64,000 nt of DNA from Streptomyces sp. P9-A2 (GCF_036634175.1 NZ_JAZIFX010000001.1:7812001-7876000), one strand, 5' to 3'; positions 9,643 through 19,230 are shown, counted from the stretch's first letter. Program-made: numbers and translations. Notes: a model not told the origin generated them from the sequence alone.

Positions 9643-10377
9643 TCAGCGGTGGGCGGCGCGGTTCATCTCGACGACATCGTCCAGCGTGAAGTCGGCCGGG
9701 AGGGCGGCGAAGCGCTCTGGCACGCTGTCGCGGACGGCCGCGTCCTTGACGCGGTCGGCTGCGGCCAGGGCCGCCGGCAGTGCGTCGAGGGTCAGCTCGG
9801 TGCAGTAGGCGGGGCTGTTGGGCTGCTGACGCCACGAGTCGGCCAGCACGCCAGCGTCGTAGGGGTCGAAGCCGGTGTCGTCCACGAGCTGCATGGCCAC
9901 GCGCCGCGCCTGCTCGGAGTCGGCGGCGACGGGGATGGCGATGCGGCCGGGGGTTCCGGCCGGAAGGCCCCGGGTGTGCTGGGTCTCGGCCAGGGCGGCG
10001 TTCCACGCCTTGACCACGGGCCGCCCCAGCTGCTCGGCGTTCCACACGCTCTCCACCTCGCCGTTGTCCACGGCCTCGATCTGCCCGCTGAGGTGCGGGT
10101 AGTAGTTCGAGGTGTCGATGACCACCGTCTCGTCGGGGACCGCAGCGAACAGGCCGGCCAGCTTCCCCGCCGCCCCGAAGGGGATGGCCAGGATGATGAC
10201 GTCCCGGCCCTGGACGGCGTCGGTCAGCTCCGCCGCGCGGGCCCCGGACTCAAGCACCTCGGCCCGGATAGCCTCGGGGCCGCGGGCGCCGGCAACCTGG
10301 ACGTCGTGACCGGCCGTGCTGAGCTTGACGGCGAGGTTCCCGCCGATGGCACCTGCGCCTATAACAGTAATTTTCAT
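9643..10377 (-). CDS. NADPH-dependent F420 reductase-like oxidoreductase (transposon cargo)
   Basis: A 244-residue protein starting MKITVIGAGAIGGNLAVKLS, a dinucleotide-binding Rossmann motif of the F420-dependent NADP reductase family (PF03807). Later segments, AIPFGAAGKLAG and VVIDTSNYYPHLSG, match the same family. The ATG is preceded by AAGGGACAA. In actinomycetes these enzymes exchange hydride between NADPH and coenzyme F420, or are NADP-binding paralogues of unknown role. It lies 97 bases downstream of the TetR gene in the same direction, so it is probably its regulated target. No resistance gene in the usual sense is present. Confidence 0.82.
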   Translation of the reverse strand: MKITVIGAGAIGGNLAVKLSTAGHDVQVAGARGPEAIRAEVLESGARAAELTDAVQGRDVIILAIPFGAAGKLAGLFAAVPDETVVIDTSNYYPHLSGQIEAVDNGEVESVWNAEQLGRPVVKAWNAALAETQHTRGLPAGTPGRIAIPVAADSEQARRVAMQLVDDTGFDPYDAGVLADSWRQQPNSPAYCTELTLDALPAALAAADRVKDAAVRDSVPERFAALPADFTLDDVVEMNRAAHR

Positions 10378-10474
10378 GATTTGTCCCTTAGAAGGTTGCG
10401 CTGCCCCCGTGGGGGCGGCGCGATGTGGTGACTGTGTGGCGGGCCGCCGGGCCGTGGCCGGGGCGTGTGGCGGT

Positions 10475-11068
10475 TTACGCCTCGGTGTCCCGCTCGCGGT
10501 AGCCGCTCGCGATGAGCGTGCGGAGGCGGTCGAGTGACTTCTCCTCGGTGCCGGTGCCCTTGATCCAGGCAACGGAACAGGCCGCGAGGAACAGGTCGTA
10601 CCCCTGCACCGAGGCGCGCACGTGCCCCGCGCGCTGCGCGGCGCGCACGTACTGATCGGTGGCGGTGATGAGGATGTCGCAGGGAATCGTGAGGGGGTTG
10701 TCCGGATCCTGGGCCCGAGCCGCGGCCATGAGCGGGTCCGGCAGTCCGCTGAAGGCGCTGAGATACTCCTCCATCGCCCGCAGCCACCGCTCCAGCGCCT
10801 CGGCGGCGTCGCCGAGCTGCTCGATGCCAGCCCGGCGGGCCACGAACTCCTCGGAGCGCGCCTGCAGCACGGCCGCGAGCAACGCCTCCCGGGTGGGGAA
10901 GTGCCGGTACAGCGTGGCGGGCCCGACGCCCGCCTCCTTGGCCACCGCCTCCAGGGAGGTGCCGACCCCGTGCTGCAGGAAGTGACGCTGCGCCGTCTCC
11001 AGGAGGGCCGCGCGGTTGCGCTGGACATCGGCACGGGGCCTGCGTCCCTGCTGCCCGCTGGCGTTCAT
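10475..11068 (-). CDS. TetR-family regulator (transposon cargo)
   Basis: A 197-residue regulator. Its N-terminal helix-turn-helix runs from about residue 15 to 60, with GVGPATLYRHFPTREALLAAV as the recognition region. The C-terminal helical domain resembles the SbtR-like group. The ATG at 11068 follows GGAG; a longer reading from 11281 would cross the palindrome upstream and is not favoured. It probably controls itself and the downstream reductase through the 15-bp inverted repeat at 11110-11158. Confidence 0.88.
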   Translation of the reverse strand: MNASGQQGRRPRADVQRNRAALLETAQRHFLQHGVGTSLEAVAKEAGVGPATLYRHFPTREALLAAVLQARSEEFVARRAGIEQLGDAAEALERWLRAMEEYLSAFSGLPDPLMAAARAQDPDNPLTIPCDILITATDQYVRAAQRAGHVRASVQGYDLFLAACSVAWIKGTGTEEKSLDRLRTLIASGYRERDTEA

Positions 11069-11109
11069 GCGTGCTCCGGTCTCCTGTGATCCTGCGGCCG
11101 CACCCAAAA

Positions 11110-11158
11110 CGGATGCTGCCTCCGTACATGGGCGAGCGTAAACCGGAGGCAGCATCCG
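11110..11158. promoter_or_regulatory. 15-bp inverted repeat upstream of the transposon TetR gene
   Basis: CGGATGCTGCCTCCG at 11110-11124 is a perfect inverted match to CGGAGGCAGCATCCG at 11144-11158, with a 19-base spacer holding GGTTTACGCTC on the TetR coding strand. It lies 42 bases upstream of the TetR start. It could be two operator half-sites around the promoter, or a hairpin that insulates cargo from the transposase gene. The symmetry is seen; the role is inferred. Confidence 0.6.
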
Positions 11159-11329
11159 GTCAAACCGGTGTGCCTTCCGCGAGGCCTGACCGCAGGACGG
11201 GGTCACCCGCTCGCTGCGTCCGGCGGCCACCGTCATACCGGGTCTCTGCCTTGGCCGGCGCCAGCGGGTGCGAGGACGCACCAGCCCTGGGCAGGGAGCG
11301 GGCTAAGCAGTGTCCTTCGCTTCCGGGTG

Positions 11330-14300
11330 CTATTCCTCGTCAGTGGCGTCCGGCGAACGCAGCGGGCGCAGCCCCCCGGGCAGGTCGGGGGGCTGGAAGG
11401 AGTACCGGCCGAGCACGTTGACGTGCTGGCGGACGAACGGGGAAAGCCGGGCCACGTCCTCGTCACGGACATCGAACCCGTCCTCGCGCAGCTGCGTGAC
11501 GGCGGCGTCCATGTAGCGGGTGTTGAAGAGGACCAGGGCATTGAGGACCAGCCCGAGAGCCCCGATCTGGTCCTCCATGCCGTCTTGGTAGCGCTGGTAG
11601 AGCTGCCCGGCGCGGCCGTGGAAGATCTTCCGGGCGAGTGCGTGGCGGCCTTCTTGGAGGTTGGCCTGCACCTTGATCTGGCGGCGGTAGCCGGGCTCGT
11701 CGGCCAGGCGCAGGATGTGCAGGGTCTTGGCGATCCGCCCGTAGTGGGCGATCGCGTCGCCGAGCGGGGTGGGGCGTCCGTCGCGCGAGAGCATCCGGAT
11801 GACGTCGTAGGCGCGGACTGCTCCGGTGTGGATGGAGTCGATGATCCGCAGGATGTCCTCCCAGTGCCGCTCGATGCGGGCGAGGTCGATCCGGCCGCGG
11901 GCGGCGTCCTGGAAGGCGCCGTAGTCGGCCGAGCGGTCGACGCGCCACATCTTCTGGTCGGGCAGGTCGGCGAGCTGCGGGGCGTAGGCGAACCCGGCCA
12001 GGGTGAGCAGCCCGAAGACGATGTCGCTGTAGCTCGTGGTGTCGGTGACGATCATCTCCGGTCGGCGGCCGCCGTCGCGGTCGTAGAGGACGTCCAGCAC
12101 GTACAGCGAGTCGCGCGGGGTGCCGGCCACGACCTTCCCGCCGAGCCCGGCGGCCTGGTCGTTGATCATGTTGAGCCAGGTCGCGCCGCCCCGGCGGCCG
12201 AAGTACTTCGGGTTCGGCCGCGCGTACACGCTGGGCACGGGCACGACGAACCGCATCCCGTCCACCGAGGCGACCAGACCTCCGCCCCACGCCTGCGCGA
12301 GGCCGATGGACGACTGGTGGCCGATGAGGGCGGCGTTCGCGGCCCGGTAGGTCGCCAGCCGCAGATACGTCTGGTCGACGTGGGAAAACCGCCCGTACTT
12401 CAGCGCGTCCGCGCCACCCAGGACCGGGGTGTAGCCGACGTTGCAGCCGTGGGCGACCAGCAGCGCGGCGATCGTGACGTGCAGGTCCTTCAGCCTCGCC
12501 TCGCCGCCGGTCACCGAGGTGAACGCCTGGTCGGCGCCGGTCCAGGAGAACACCTCCAGCAGCACCTCGGGCAGGTCCACCCGGGGCAGCATCGCGTTCA
12601 CGGCCGCCCGTAACTCCAGCAGGGAGGCCGGTTCGGGCTCCGGCTCCAGGGCGGCGAAGTGCAGCCTGCCGTCGTCGTCGAAGACGATCTGCGCGTTGTC
12701 CGGGACCCGGGCGGCGACCTCGCGGTAGGTGCCGTCCAGCAGCGCGGCCCGCGCCGCCAGGTGCCCGCCCGCCTCGCCGGGCAGTTTGAGCGAGGCCAGC
12801 ACGGTCGGCCGGGCCTGCTGCCACGCCTGCCCGGCCAGCAGCTTCGCCCGCGGATCGCCCCACTTGGAGGAGTTCCTCGCGAAGACCTGCTTGCTCCGCA
12901 GCATCCGGTGCAGCTGCTCCAGCACACAGAACGTGTACGCCTTCCAGTCCACCGTGCCCGGCTCCAGGTGCGGCGCCGCCAGGACCAGGCGCCGCCACGA
13001 CCCGGTGAGCAGGCTGGCGTCGATCTCGGCCGGGCCGACCTTCTTGCGGCCCATCAGCTCCGGCAGCGACAGCAGCGCGTTCAGCACAGCCTCGCCCTCC
13101 GGGGTGGCGTCGAAGTCCACCACGGTGACCAGCAGCCGCAGGAACGGCCGCACCGTGCCGAACCGGTTCACCAGCATCGCCCGCCATGCCTCTTCGGCAT
13201 CCGAGTCCAGCGTCGGGGCCAGCTCGAACAGCGCGGCGATCGCCGCGGCCAGCTCGTGCCGGGGCACTACCTGCTCGATCGCCGCCCACATCGCCTCCAG
13301 GCTTTCCACCTTCGGCAGGGGCGATCTCCCCGGTGTCGGTGTCGACCTGCTCCGAGGTCGTGTCGAACACAACCTGGAACGCGGTCGCCAGCTTCGCCGG
13401 CGCCCGCTCCACGCGCGGCAGGGTCTTCAGCTTCTCCTTCGCGCTCTCGCGCTCCGCCCTGGCCAGCAGCTTCGTCGCGATCAGCACCTCCAGCAGGTCC
13501 AGGGCATCATCCACCGCCCGGGAGGTGAGGTAGACGGTGGTGGCCAGCAGTGTCGCCAGCCTGCGGGAATCGGAGTGCCGGCGCAGCAGCGACGCCTTGC
13601 CGTCCACCCCGTACCGCGACAGCTCCGCCAGGCGCCGCGGCGGTATCCCCGACACGTCCAGGGCGCCCATCCCGAGCGTGGCGATCTCCTCCGCCCGCTC
13701 AAGGGCCCGCTTCATCTGCGGGCCCGAGACGCGGACCGGCCCGCGCCGCAGCCGGTCCAGCTCCGAGACCCGCTCGCCCGGCGGCACGGTCAGCAGGGAG
13801 TCCAGCACCGCCCGCTGCCCGGTGTTCAACATCCCGTACAGGGTGTCCCACAGCCGCTGGTTCGCGGCCTCCCGCACCGAGCCCACCAGCCGGGCCAGGC
13901 GGCTCACCCCCGGCAGCAGCACCCGGCCCTCGCGCAGCCAGCCCGCCGCCGCGTCGAACAACGCCTTCGGCCCGTCCCCCGTCGTCCACGCCCGCGCGTC
14001 CAGCCAGGCCGCCAGCTCCTCGCGGACCTCGGCGAAGTCCCGCCAACCCCCGGCCTCCTGAATCTCCCCGGCGTGCGTACGCGCCGTGCCGTCCCGCTCG
14101 TCGTACAGCTTCAGGCACGAGGCGTCCCCGATCTCCAACTGCCCGGCCAGGTACTCGGCCACCTCCGCCGGCACCTGCCGCGGGTCCGGCATGAACCGGC
14201 CCAGGAACCGCACGCTCGTCAGCTGGACCGCATACCCGAGCCGGTTGTGCGCACGCCGCTTGGCCTGCACCGCCTCCCGGTCCGCGTCGTCCAGGAAGAA

Positions 14301-14387
14301 GTACCGCTCCAGCTCCGCCCGCGAGGGCACCTCATGGAACGACCCGTACCGGGCCGCTTGCTCATCCGTCAGGAACTCGACCGCCAC
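11330..14387 (-). pseudogene. tnpA: Tn3-family transposase, one frameshift
   Basis: The transposase reads from a GTG at 14387 (after GGAGAG) as AVEFLTDEQAARYGSFHEVP to the end of the N-terminal DUF4158-like region, then changes frame at about 13320. It then runs to 11330 through the DDE catalytic domain (MIVTDTTSYSDIVFG, DQKMWRVDRS, HWEDILRI). Skipping one base in the GGGG run at 13318-13321 joins the frames as GEIA-LPKVESLEAM, giving about 1018 residues, the usual Tn3 TnpA length. Both halves look well conserved. The lesion may be a recent mutation or a homopolymer sequencing error. Confidence 0.85.
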
Positions 14388-14476
14388 AACAGCTCTCCGA
14401 AGATCGACAACAACGACCCACGAAGGCTCCGACGCTCAATCACTCCAGGTCAAAGCACCAAACAGCCCAGCGAACC

Positions 14477-14514
14477 CTTAGCGCACGATCTGACACGGAT
14501 GTTCCTCAGCCCCC
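14477..14514 (-). repeat. Tn3-family right terminal inverted repeat
   Basis: On the minus strand this 38-bp repeat begins GGGGGCTGAGGAACATCC and ends GTGCGCTAAG, matching the left end at all but two positions. TACTT at 14515-14519 is the second copy of the target duplication. Confidence 0.95.
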
Positions 14515-15479
14515 TACTTGCCCTTGAAGTGCACCGGCGAGTGCGGCTCGTTCATCCAGTGCCAGGGCGGCAGCATGTGGAACTGGGGACGGTGCCGGTC
14601 ACCATCGAAACGGGCCCGGTCGTGGGTCAGGTCCGGACGAGGCACACGGTGGCCGGGCAGCGCGGCGATTTTTGCGGCGTGCCCCTTGCGTGCCGTCGCC
14701 TCGTCCAGGGCGCCCGGGCGGATGACGAGGCTGTCCATCAGGCCCATGTACATGTTGGCGTGGAACTCGCCGTTGAGCAGCGTGGGGCGGTTGTGCCTCC
14801 CGATGAGGACAGGCTCGCTGGAGGCCGGTACGGGGGCCTGGTCGGGGGTGGCGGCGGTTCCGATCAGCAGGCCGTCGCGGTAGAGGCGCAGTTGGTGGGC
14901 GGCCGGGTCGTAGGTGGCGGCGATGTGGGTTCATCTGTTCTTGGCGGCCGGCTGGTCCGGGGCTCCCTTGACCTCGACCAGGTCGCTGCCGAAGCCGAGC
15001 TGGAAGACGATCTGCCCGAAGCGGCGCAGGCCCGGCAGGAATCCGGTTCTTGCGTCCGGGTCGTGCTGGTTGACCAGGTCCTGGGGCTTGCCGTCGATGC
15101 CGTGCTCGTAGGCGTAGGGGGCGATCCAGACGTCGATGGTCATGCCGCCGGTGACGTCGAGCTTGCCGGGGCCCTCGGCGGTGACGACGGTGGAGTAGCC
15201 GTCGAAGTACAGTGCTCGGCCGAGCACGCCGCGGCGACGTACGGGATCGCTGCCGGGCTTGTAACGGGCGTCGTTGAAGACGTAGTCGACGGGGTCCGTG
15301 GAGCCGGAGACCGCCTCGCGGGTGACTGCGCCGGTGTGCTCTTCGAAGTCCCAATGCGCGGTGGGGCTTCGAAGGGTGGTGTGTCCATGGGCGGCGGCGG
15401 GAGCAGGGGCGAACGAGAGGGGCACGACGGCGCCGCCGACGGCGGCGGACACGACCCTGAGGGCTGTTCTTCTCCTCAT
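14515..15479 (-). pseudogene. Levanase-like GH32 glycosidase, 5' part (signal peptide, LamG-like domain, GH32 start)
   Basis: The gene starts at an ATG at 15479 with a twin-arginine signal (MRRRTALRVV, then an Ala-rich core and APAAAHGH). A LamG/concanavalin-like domain follows. A TGA at 14933-14931 interrupts it in the same frame, between AAKNR and THIAATYDPAA, exactly where this fold has a Trp codon (TGG to TGA). The frame then continues to WHWMNEPHSPVHFKGK, the GH32 nucleophile region, and is cut by the Tn3-family element. An intact gene would be an exported fructan hydrolase feeding the neighbouring ABC importer. Confidence 0.88.
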
Positions 15480-15528
15480 ACTGGCTCCTGGGATATGAGA
15501 CAGACGTCAACCTGACGGACTGTCAATT

Positions 15529-15728
15529 CGATTTAGGTGATGGGTCGGCATGGTTCGTGCGTCGCCGCCGCTAAAGCAGGAGCTAACGCATACGGATTTC
15601 GACTTCGCACCCTCTAAAACTGGCGATAACGTCAGATAAGGTCACCGTTACGCAGGTGAGATGTCCGGGGTGTTGACAGTGAATGACGGGTGAAGCACTC
15701 TCATCACACCTTGCTAATACGATTTAGC
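15529..15728. promoter_or_regulatory. Divergent promoter region with LacI-type operators
   Basis: A palindromic sequence GCTAATACGATTTAGC sits at 15713-15728, 20 bases before the lacI-type gene. A -35-like TTGACA (15673-15678) and a weak -10 (15696-15701) lie upstream of it. A related half, TCGATTTAG, lies at 15528-15536, next to a leftward TTGACA for the levanase gene. The shared CGATTTAG core and central A/T-CG geometry are typical of LacI-family operators. The regulator probably represses both directions until a fructan-derived sugar binds. Confidence 0.65.
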
Positions 15729-15748
15729 CGAACGGGGCTGATTCTCTG

Positions 15749-16783
15749 ATGTCCGAACGCCGCGTGACCATGGCCGACGTTGCCCGCAAGGCGGGCGTCT
15801 CGCCGACGACCGCGTCGTTCGCCCTGTCCGGCCGGACTGACATGCGCATCTCCGACGCCTCTCGCGAACGCGTGCTGGAGGCCGCCCGGGAGCTGGGCTA
15901 CCGCCCGAACGTCACGGCGCGCAGCCTGCGGACGAAGTCCACCCAGACGATCGGGTTCGTTTCGGACCGGATCACCACGACACCGTTCGCGGGCGATGTG
16001 ATCCGCGGCGCCATGGAGGCCGCCCGGGAGCGGGACCACCTGCTGTTCATCACCGAGGCGGGCGGCGACCGCGCCGCCGAGTCGTCGTTGGTCCACGCGC
16101 TGCTGGACCGCCAGGTCGACGCGGTGATCTACGCGTCCATGTTCACCCGGTACGTGACCCCGCCCAAGGAGCTGTTCGGGCGCCGGGTGGTTCTGCTGAA
16201 CTGCCTGGCTCCCGGCTTCGATGCACCCTCCGTCGTCCCGGACGAGTTCGAGGCCGGACGGGACGCCGCCCGGGCGCTGCTCGCCGCCGGCCAGAGTGAG
16301 GGCATCTGGGCGATTGGCGGCCACCAGGCCGTTCCGGCCACACCCGAGGGAATCATCGCCGGTAACGAGCGCATGCGCGGCCTGGAGGGAGTCCTTCGGG
16401 AGGGCGGGGCACGCCTGGAAGGCGTCGTCGAGTGCGACTGGGACACGCTTGACGGCTACCGAGAGGTGTCCGCCCTGCTGGCGGCGGGGCACAGACCCCG
16501 CGCGCTGGTGTGTCTGGCCGATCGGGTGTCCTTCGGCGCCTACCAGGCGCTTGGTGAGGCAGGTCTGTCGGTGCCCGGCGATGTGTCGGTCATCTCGTTC
16601 GACGATCAGGACATCGCGTCCGTGCTGCGTCCGGCGCTCACCACGCTACGGCTGCCGCACTACCAACTCGGGCACCTCGCGATGGAGTTGATCCTCCGCA
16701 CGGGTCCGCTTGAAGCAGTCGTGCACCGCGTGCCCATGCCGCTTCAAAGCCGTGCCTCCATCGCCGCTCCCACCAGCGGCTGA
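15749..16783 (+). CDS. LacI-family transcriptional regulator of the fructan locus
   Basis: A 344-residue LacI-type repressor. The N-terminal helix-turn-helix is VTMADVARKAGVSPTTASFA with the hinge helix near YRPNVTARSLRT. The periplasmic-binding-like effector domain ends with SVISFDDQDIASVLRP. It lies between the broken secreted levanase and the sugar importer genes, so it is expected to sense a fructo-oligosaccharide or sucrose. It probably regulates both sides through the operators at 15529-15728. Confidence 0.92.
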   Translation: MSERRVTMADVARKAGVSPTTASFALSGRTDMRISDASRERVLEAARELGYRPNVTARSLRTKSTQTIGFVSDRITTTPFAGDVIRGAMEAARERDHLLFITEAGGDRAAESSLVHALLDRQVDAVIYASMFTRYVTPPKELFGRRVVLLNCLAPGFDAPSVVPDEFEAGRDAARALLAAGQSEGIWAIGGHQAVPATPEGIIAGNERMRGLEGVLREGGARLEGVVECDWDTLDGYREVSALLAAGHRPRALVCLADRVSFGAYQALGEAGLSVPGDVSVISFDDQDIASVLRPALTTLRLPHYQLGHLAMELILRTGPLEAVVHRVPMPLQSRASIAAPTSG

Positions 16784-16861
16784 CACCGCCACCGAAGACA
16801 GCCGTCCCGCCGCCCGCACCGATGAAGACGGATGCGGGTGACGGGACGACCACCAAGAACA

Positions 16862-16906
16862 GCGACCGTCGCAACCGGTCGCCGAGGGCGGGTCCTGCAA
16901 GACCCG
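16862..16906 (+). promoter_or_regulatory. Two hairpins between the LacI gene and the ABC operon
   Basis: GCGACCG (16862-16868) pairs with CGGTCGC (16876-16882), and CGGGTC (16889-16894) pairs with GACCCG (16901-16906). They occupy the leader before the binding-protein gene. They may attenuate read-through or hold the operon promoter. No clear LacI operator is seen here. Confidence 0.4.
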
Positions 16907-16929
16907 TCTCAGTGAGATGGAGGAACCTC

Positions 16930-18231
16930 ATGCTGTTCAGAACAAGACGCCTCGCTGCTGCGAGTGTAGCCGTCACAGCGGCGACCGCGCTGGTCGCCGG
17001 ATGCGCCTCCGGGAGCGGAAGCACGTCCGGTGCCAGCGGCGACACGTTGACCCTGTGGACGCACAACGCCGGCAACTCGGTGGAACTCGACGTCGTCAAG
17101 AAGATCATCAAGGACTTCAACGGCTCCCAGGACAAGTACAAGGTCAAGCTGCAGGCGTTTCCGCAGAGCGACTACAACAACTCGGTCGTAGCGGCAGCCT
17201 CCGCCCGCAAGCTGCCCTGCCTGCTCGACGTGGACGGCCCGAACGTGGCGAACTGGGCATGGGGCGGCTACCTGTCCCCGATCGACGTCTCCGGCAGTGA
17301 AGTGCCCGTGTCCGACCAGCTGGCCAGCACCGTCGGAGACTACAAGGACAAGCTCTACGCGTTCGGCTTCTACGATGTCTCTCTGGCCTTCTTCGCCCGC
17401 AAGTCCGTATTGGGCGAGCACGGCATCCGTGTTCCCACCATGGACAAGCCCTGGACGAAGGATGAGTTCGACGCGGGGCTCGCCAAGCTGAAGAAGAGCG
17501 GCAAGTTCGAGTACCCGCTGGAGATGGGCACCGGCGGCACCGGCGAGTGGTGGTCGTACGGCTACTCCCCGCAGCTGCAGAGCTTCGGCGGGGACCTGAT
17601 CGACCGTGACGACTACAAGACGGCCTCGGGCACCCTCGACGGCAAGAACGCCGTGGAGTGGGCCTCCTGGTTCCACTCGCTGGTGGCCAATGGCTACATG
17701 GCGAAGAAGTCCGGAGCCGACCCGAACAAGGACTTCCTGGCCGGCAAGAGCGCGATCCAGTGGGACGGCAGCTGGAACGCGGCCAAGAACGCCGAGAAGC
17801 TCGGCGACGACCTGGCGATCATTCCACCGGTGGACTTCGGTAACGGGCCCAAGATCGGCGGCGCCTCCTGGCAGTGGGCGATGAGCTCCACGTGCTCCAA
17901 CAAGGCCGGTGCGCAGGAGTGGCTGAAGTTCTCCCGCCAGACCAAGTACTTCGTCGACTACGCCAAGGCCACCAGCACCATCCCGGCCACCGACGCCGCC
18001 GCGCAGCAGATCGCGGACTATCAGCCGGGCGGCAAGTTCGACGTGCTCGTCCAGTTCGCGCGTGAGTACGCGACGGTGCGCCCCGCCACCCCGGCCTACC
18101 CCTACATCTCCACCGAGTTCGAGAAGGCGGCCAAGGACATCCTGGCCGGCGCCGACCCGAAGAACGCTCTCGGCCAGGCCGCGAAGGACATCGACAGCAA
18201 CCTGAAGACGAACAACTACTACTCCAACTGA
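16930..18231 (+). CDS. ABC sugar importer, extracellular solute-binding lipoprotein
   Basis: A 433-residue family 1 solute-binding protein. The signal peptide has RTRRLAAASVAVTAATALVAGC with the lipobox Cys at residue 25, followed by a Gly/Ser-rich tether. The mature domain includes LTLWTHNAG and a long C-terminal lobe. The ATG at 16930 is preceded by GGAGG at six bases, which excludes an upstream in-frame ATG. It would capture fructo-oligosaccharides or sucrose for the two permeases that follow. No ATPase is encoded here, so a shared MsiK-type ATPase is expected, as is common for streptomycete sugar importers. Confidence 0.9.
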   Translation: MLFRTRRLAAASVAVTAATALVAGCASGSGSTSGASGDTLTLWTHNAGNSVELDVVKKIIKDFNGSQDKYKVKLQAFPQSDYNNSVVAAASARKLPCLLDVDGPNVANWAWGGYLSPIDVSGSEVPVSDQLASTVGDYKDKLYAFGFYDVSLAFFARKSVLGEHGIRVPTMDKPWTKDEFDAGLAKLKKSGKFEYPLEMGTGGTGEWWSYGYSPQLQSFGGDLIDRDDYKTASGTLDGKNAVEWASWFHSLVANGYMAKKSGADPNKDFLAGKSAIQWDGSWNAAKNAEKLGDDLAIIPPVDFGNGPKIGGASWQWAMSSTCSNKAGAQEWLKFSRQTKYFVDYAKATSTIPATDAAAQQIADYQPGGKFDVLVQFAREYATVRPATPAYPYISTEFEKAAKDILAGADPKNALGQAAKDIDSNLKTNNYYSN

Positions 18232-18238
18232 CCCGTCC

Positions 18239-18276
18239 GGTCCGGTTCGGGCGCGACCCGCCGTCCGAACCGGACC
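18239..18276 (+). terminator. Strong intercistronic hairpin after the binding-protein gene
   Basis: GGTCCGGTTCGG (18239-18250) pairs perfectly with CCGAACCGGACC (18265-18276) around a 14-base loop, and there is no U-tract. Hairpins at this position commonly stabilise or partly terminate the transcript so that the binding protein is made in excess over the permeases. Confidence 0.7.
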
Positions 18277-18293
18277 GATCCTCTGGAGATACC

Positions 18294-19229
18294 GTGCCCA
18301 CCACGATCGCAGCCCGGGAGCGGCTGCGTCCGGTCCGGCGAACCCGAACGACCAACGCCCGTCGCCGTGAGAGCTTCACCGCCTTCGGCATGGCCACCCC
18401 GGCCGTCGTGCTACTAATCGTCTTCCTCGTTGTACCGGTCGCTCTGGCCTTCACCCTGGCGTTCACCGACGCGAAGCTCGTCTCGCCCACCCCAGCCCGC
18501 TTCGTGGGCCTGAGGAACTTCACCCTGCTCTTCCAGGACCCGACCTTCTACAAGTCCCTGCGCAACACGGCCTACTTCGCTGCCGTCGTCGTCCCGCTCC
18601 AGGCCGGACTCGCCCTGGTGCTGGCCTTGCTGGTCAACGCCAAGGCACGTGGTATCAACTTCTTCCGTACCGTGTACTTCCTGCCGGTTGTCACCTCGAT
18701 GGTCGTGGTGTCCCTCCTGTGGACCTTCCTCTACCGGAAGGACGGTCTGGTCAACCACGTCATCTCCACGCTCACCCTCGGCCATGTCGAGGGCCCGGAC
18801 TGGCTGGGCGACCCGGCCACCGCTATGCCCGCCATCATTCTGATGTCGGTGTGGCAGGGCGTCGGCTTCCACATGATCATCTGGCTGGCCGGGCTGCAGA
18901 CCATCCCCGCCGAACTGTACGAGGCCGCAGATCTCGACGGAGCCACCCGCTGGCACCGCTTCCGCCACGTCACCTGGCCGGGACTGCGCGCCACCCGTAC
19001 GTTCGTGCTCGTCACCATCACGATCGCGGCGCTCAGCCTCTTCACCCAGATCAGGGTGATGACGCAGGGCGGACCTCTCGACTCCACCACCACCGTCGTC
19101 TACCAGGCGGTGCACACCGGCTACGACCAGCAGCAGACCGCTTACGCGGCGGCCATCTCGCTTATCTTCTTCGTGCTCGTACTGAGCGTGTCCCTCGTCC
19201 AGCGCTTCCTGACTCGGGAGAAGGACTGA
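18294..19229 (+). CDS. ABC sugar importer permease 1 (MalF type)
   Basis: A 311-residue inner-membrane permease with about six transmembrane helices, the first near residues 35-58 (ATPAVVLLIVFLVVPVALAF). The ATPase-docking EAA loop appears as EAADLDGATRWHRFRHVTWP. The GTG start follows CTGGAGA. It pairs with the next gene to form the transmembrane channel. The N-terminal 30 residues are Arg-rich and cytoplasmic. Confidence 0.92.
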   Translation: MPTTIAARERLRPVRRTRTTNARRRESFTAFGMATPAVVLLIVFLVVPVALAFTLAFTDAKLVSPTPARFVGLRNFTLLFQDPTFYKSLRNTAYFAAVVVPLQAGLALVLALLVNAKARGINFFRTVYFLPVVTSMVVVSLLWTFLYRKDGLVNHVISTLTLGHVEGPDWLGDPATAMPAIILMSVWQGVGFHMIIWLAGLQTIPAELYEAADLDGATRWHRFRHVTWPGLRATRTFVLVTITIAALSLFTQIRVMTQGGPLDSTTTVVYQAVHTGYDQQQTAYAAAISLIFFVLVLSVSLVQRFLTREKD

Positions 19230-19230
19230 C

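Larger units (their letters stand above)
8432..14514. mobile_element. Complete Tn3-family transposon (6083 bp) with tyrosine recombinase and regulator/reductase cargo
   Basis: The element has 38-bp terminal inverted repeats (8432-8469 and 14477-14514) beginning GGGGG and is flanked by the direct repeat TACTT (8427-8431 and 14515-14519). The 5-bp duplication and GGGG ends are Tn3-family hallmarks. From left to right it carries a recombination site, a tyrosine recombinase (+), an F420-reductase-like gene (-), a TetR gene (-) and a frameshifted Tn3 transposase (-). It is inserted within the active-site start of the levanase gene. Removing it with one TACTT copy restores FKGK-YHIFYQHD in frame, which shows recent, precise insertion. 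Confidence 0.95.

Noticed and set aside
11463..13310. Long minus-strand frame continuing past the transposase frameshift.
   Set aside because: After 13320 its product is Arg/Gly-rich shadow sequence, while the other frame carries the DDE domain.
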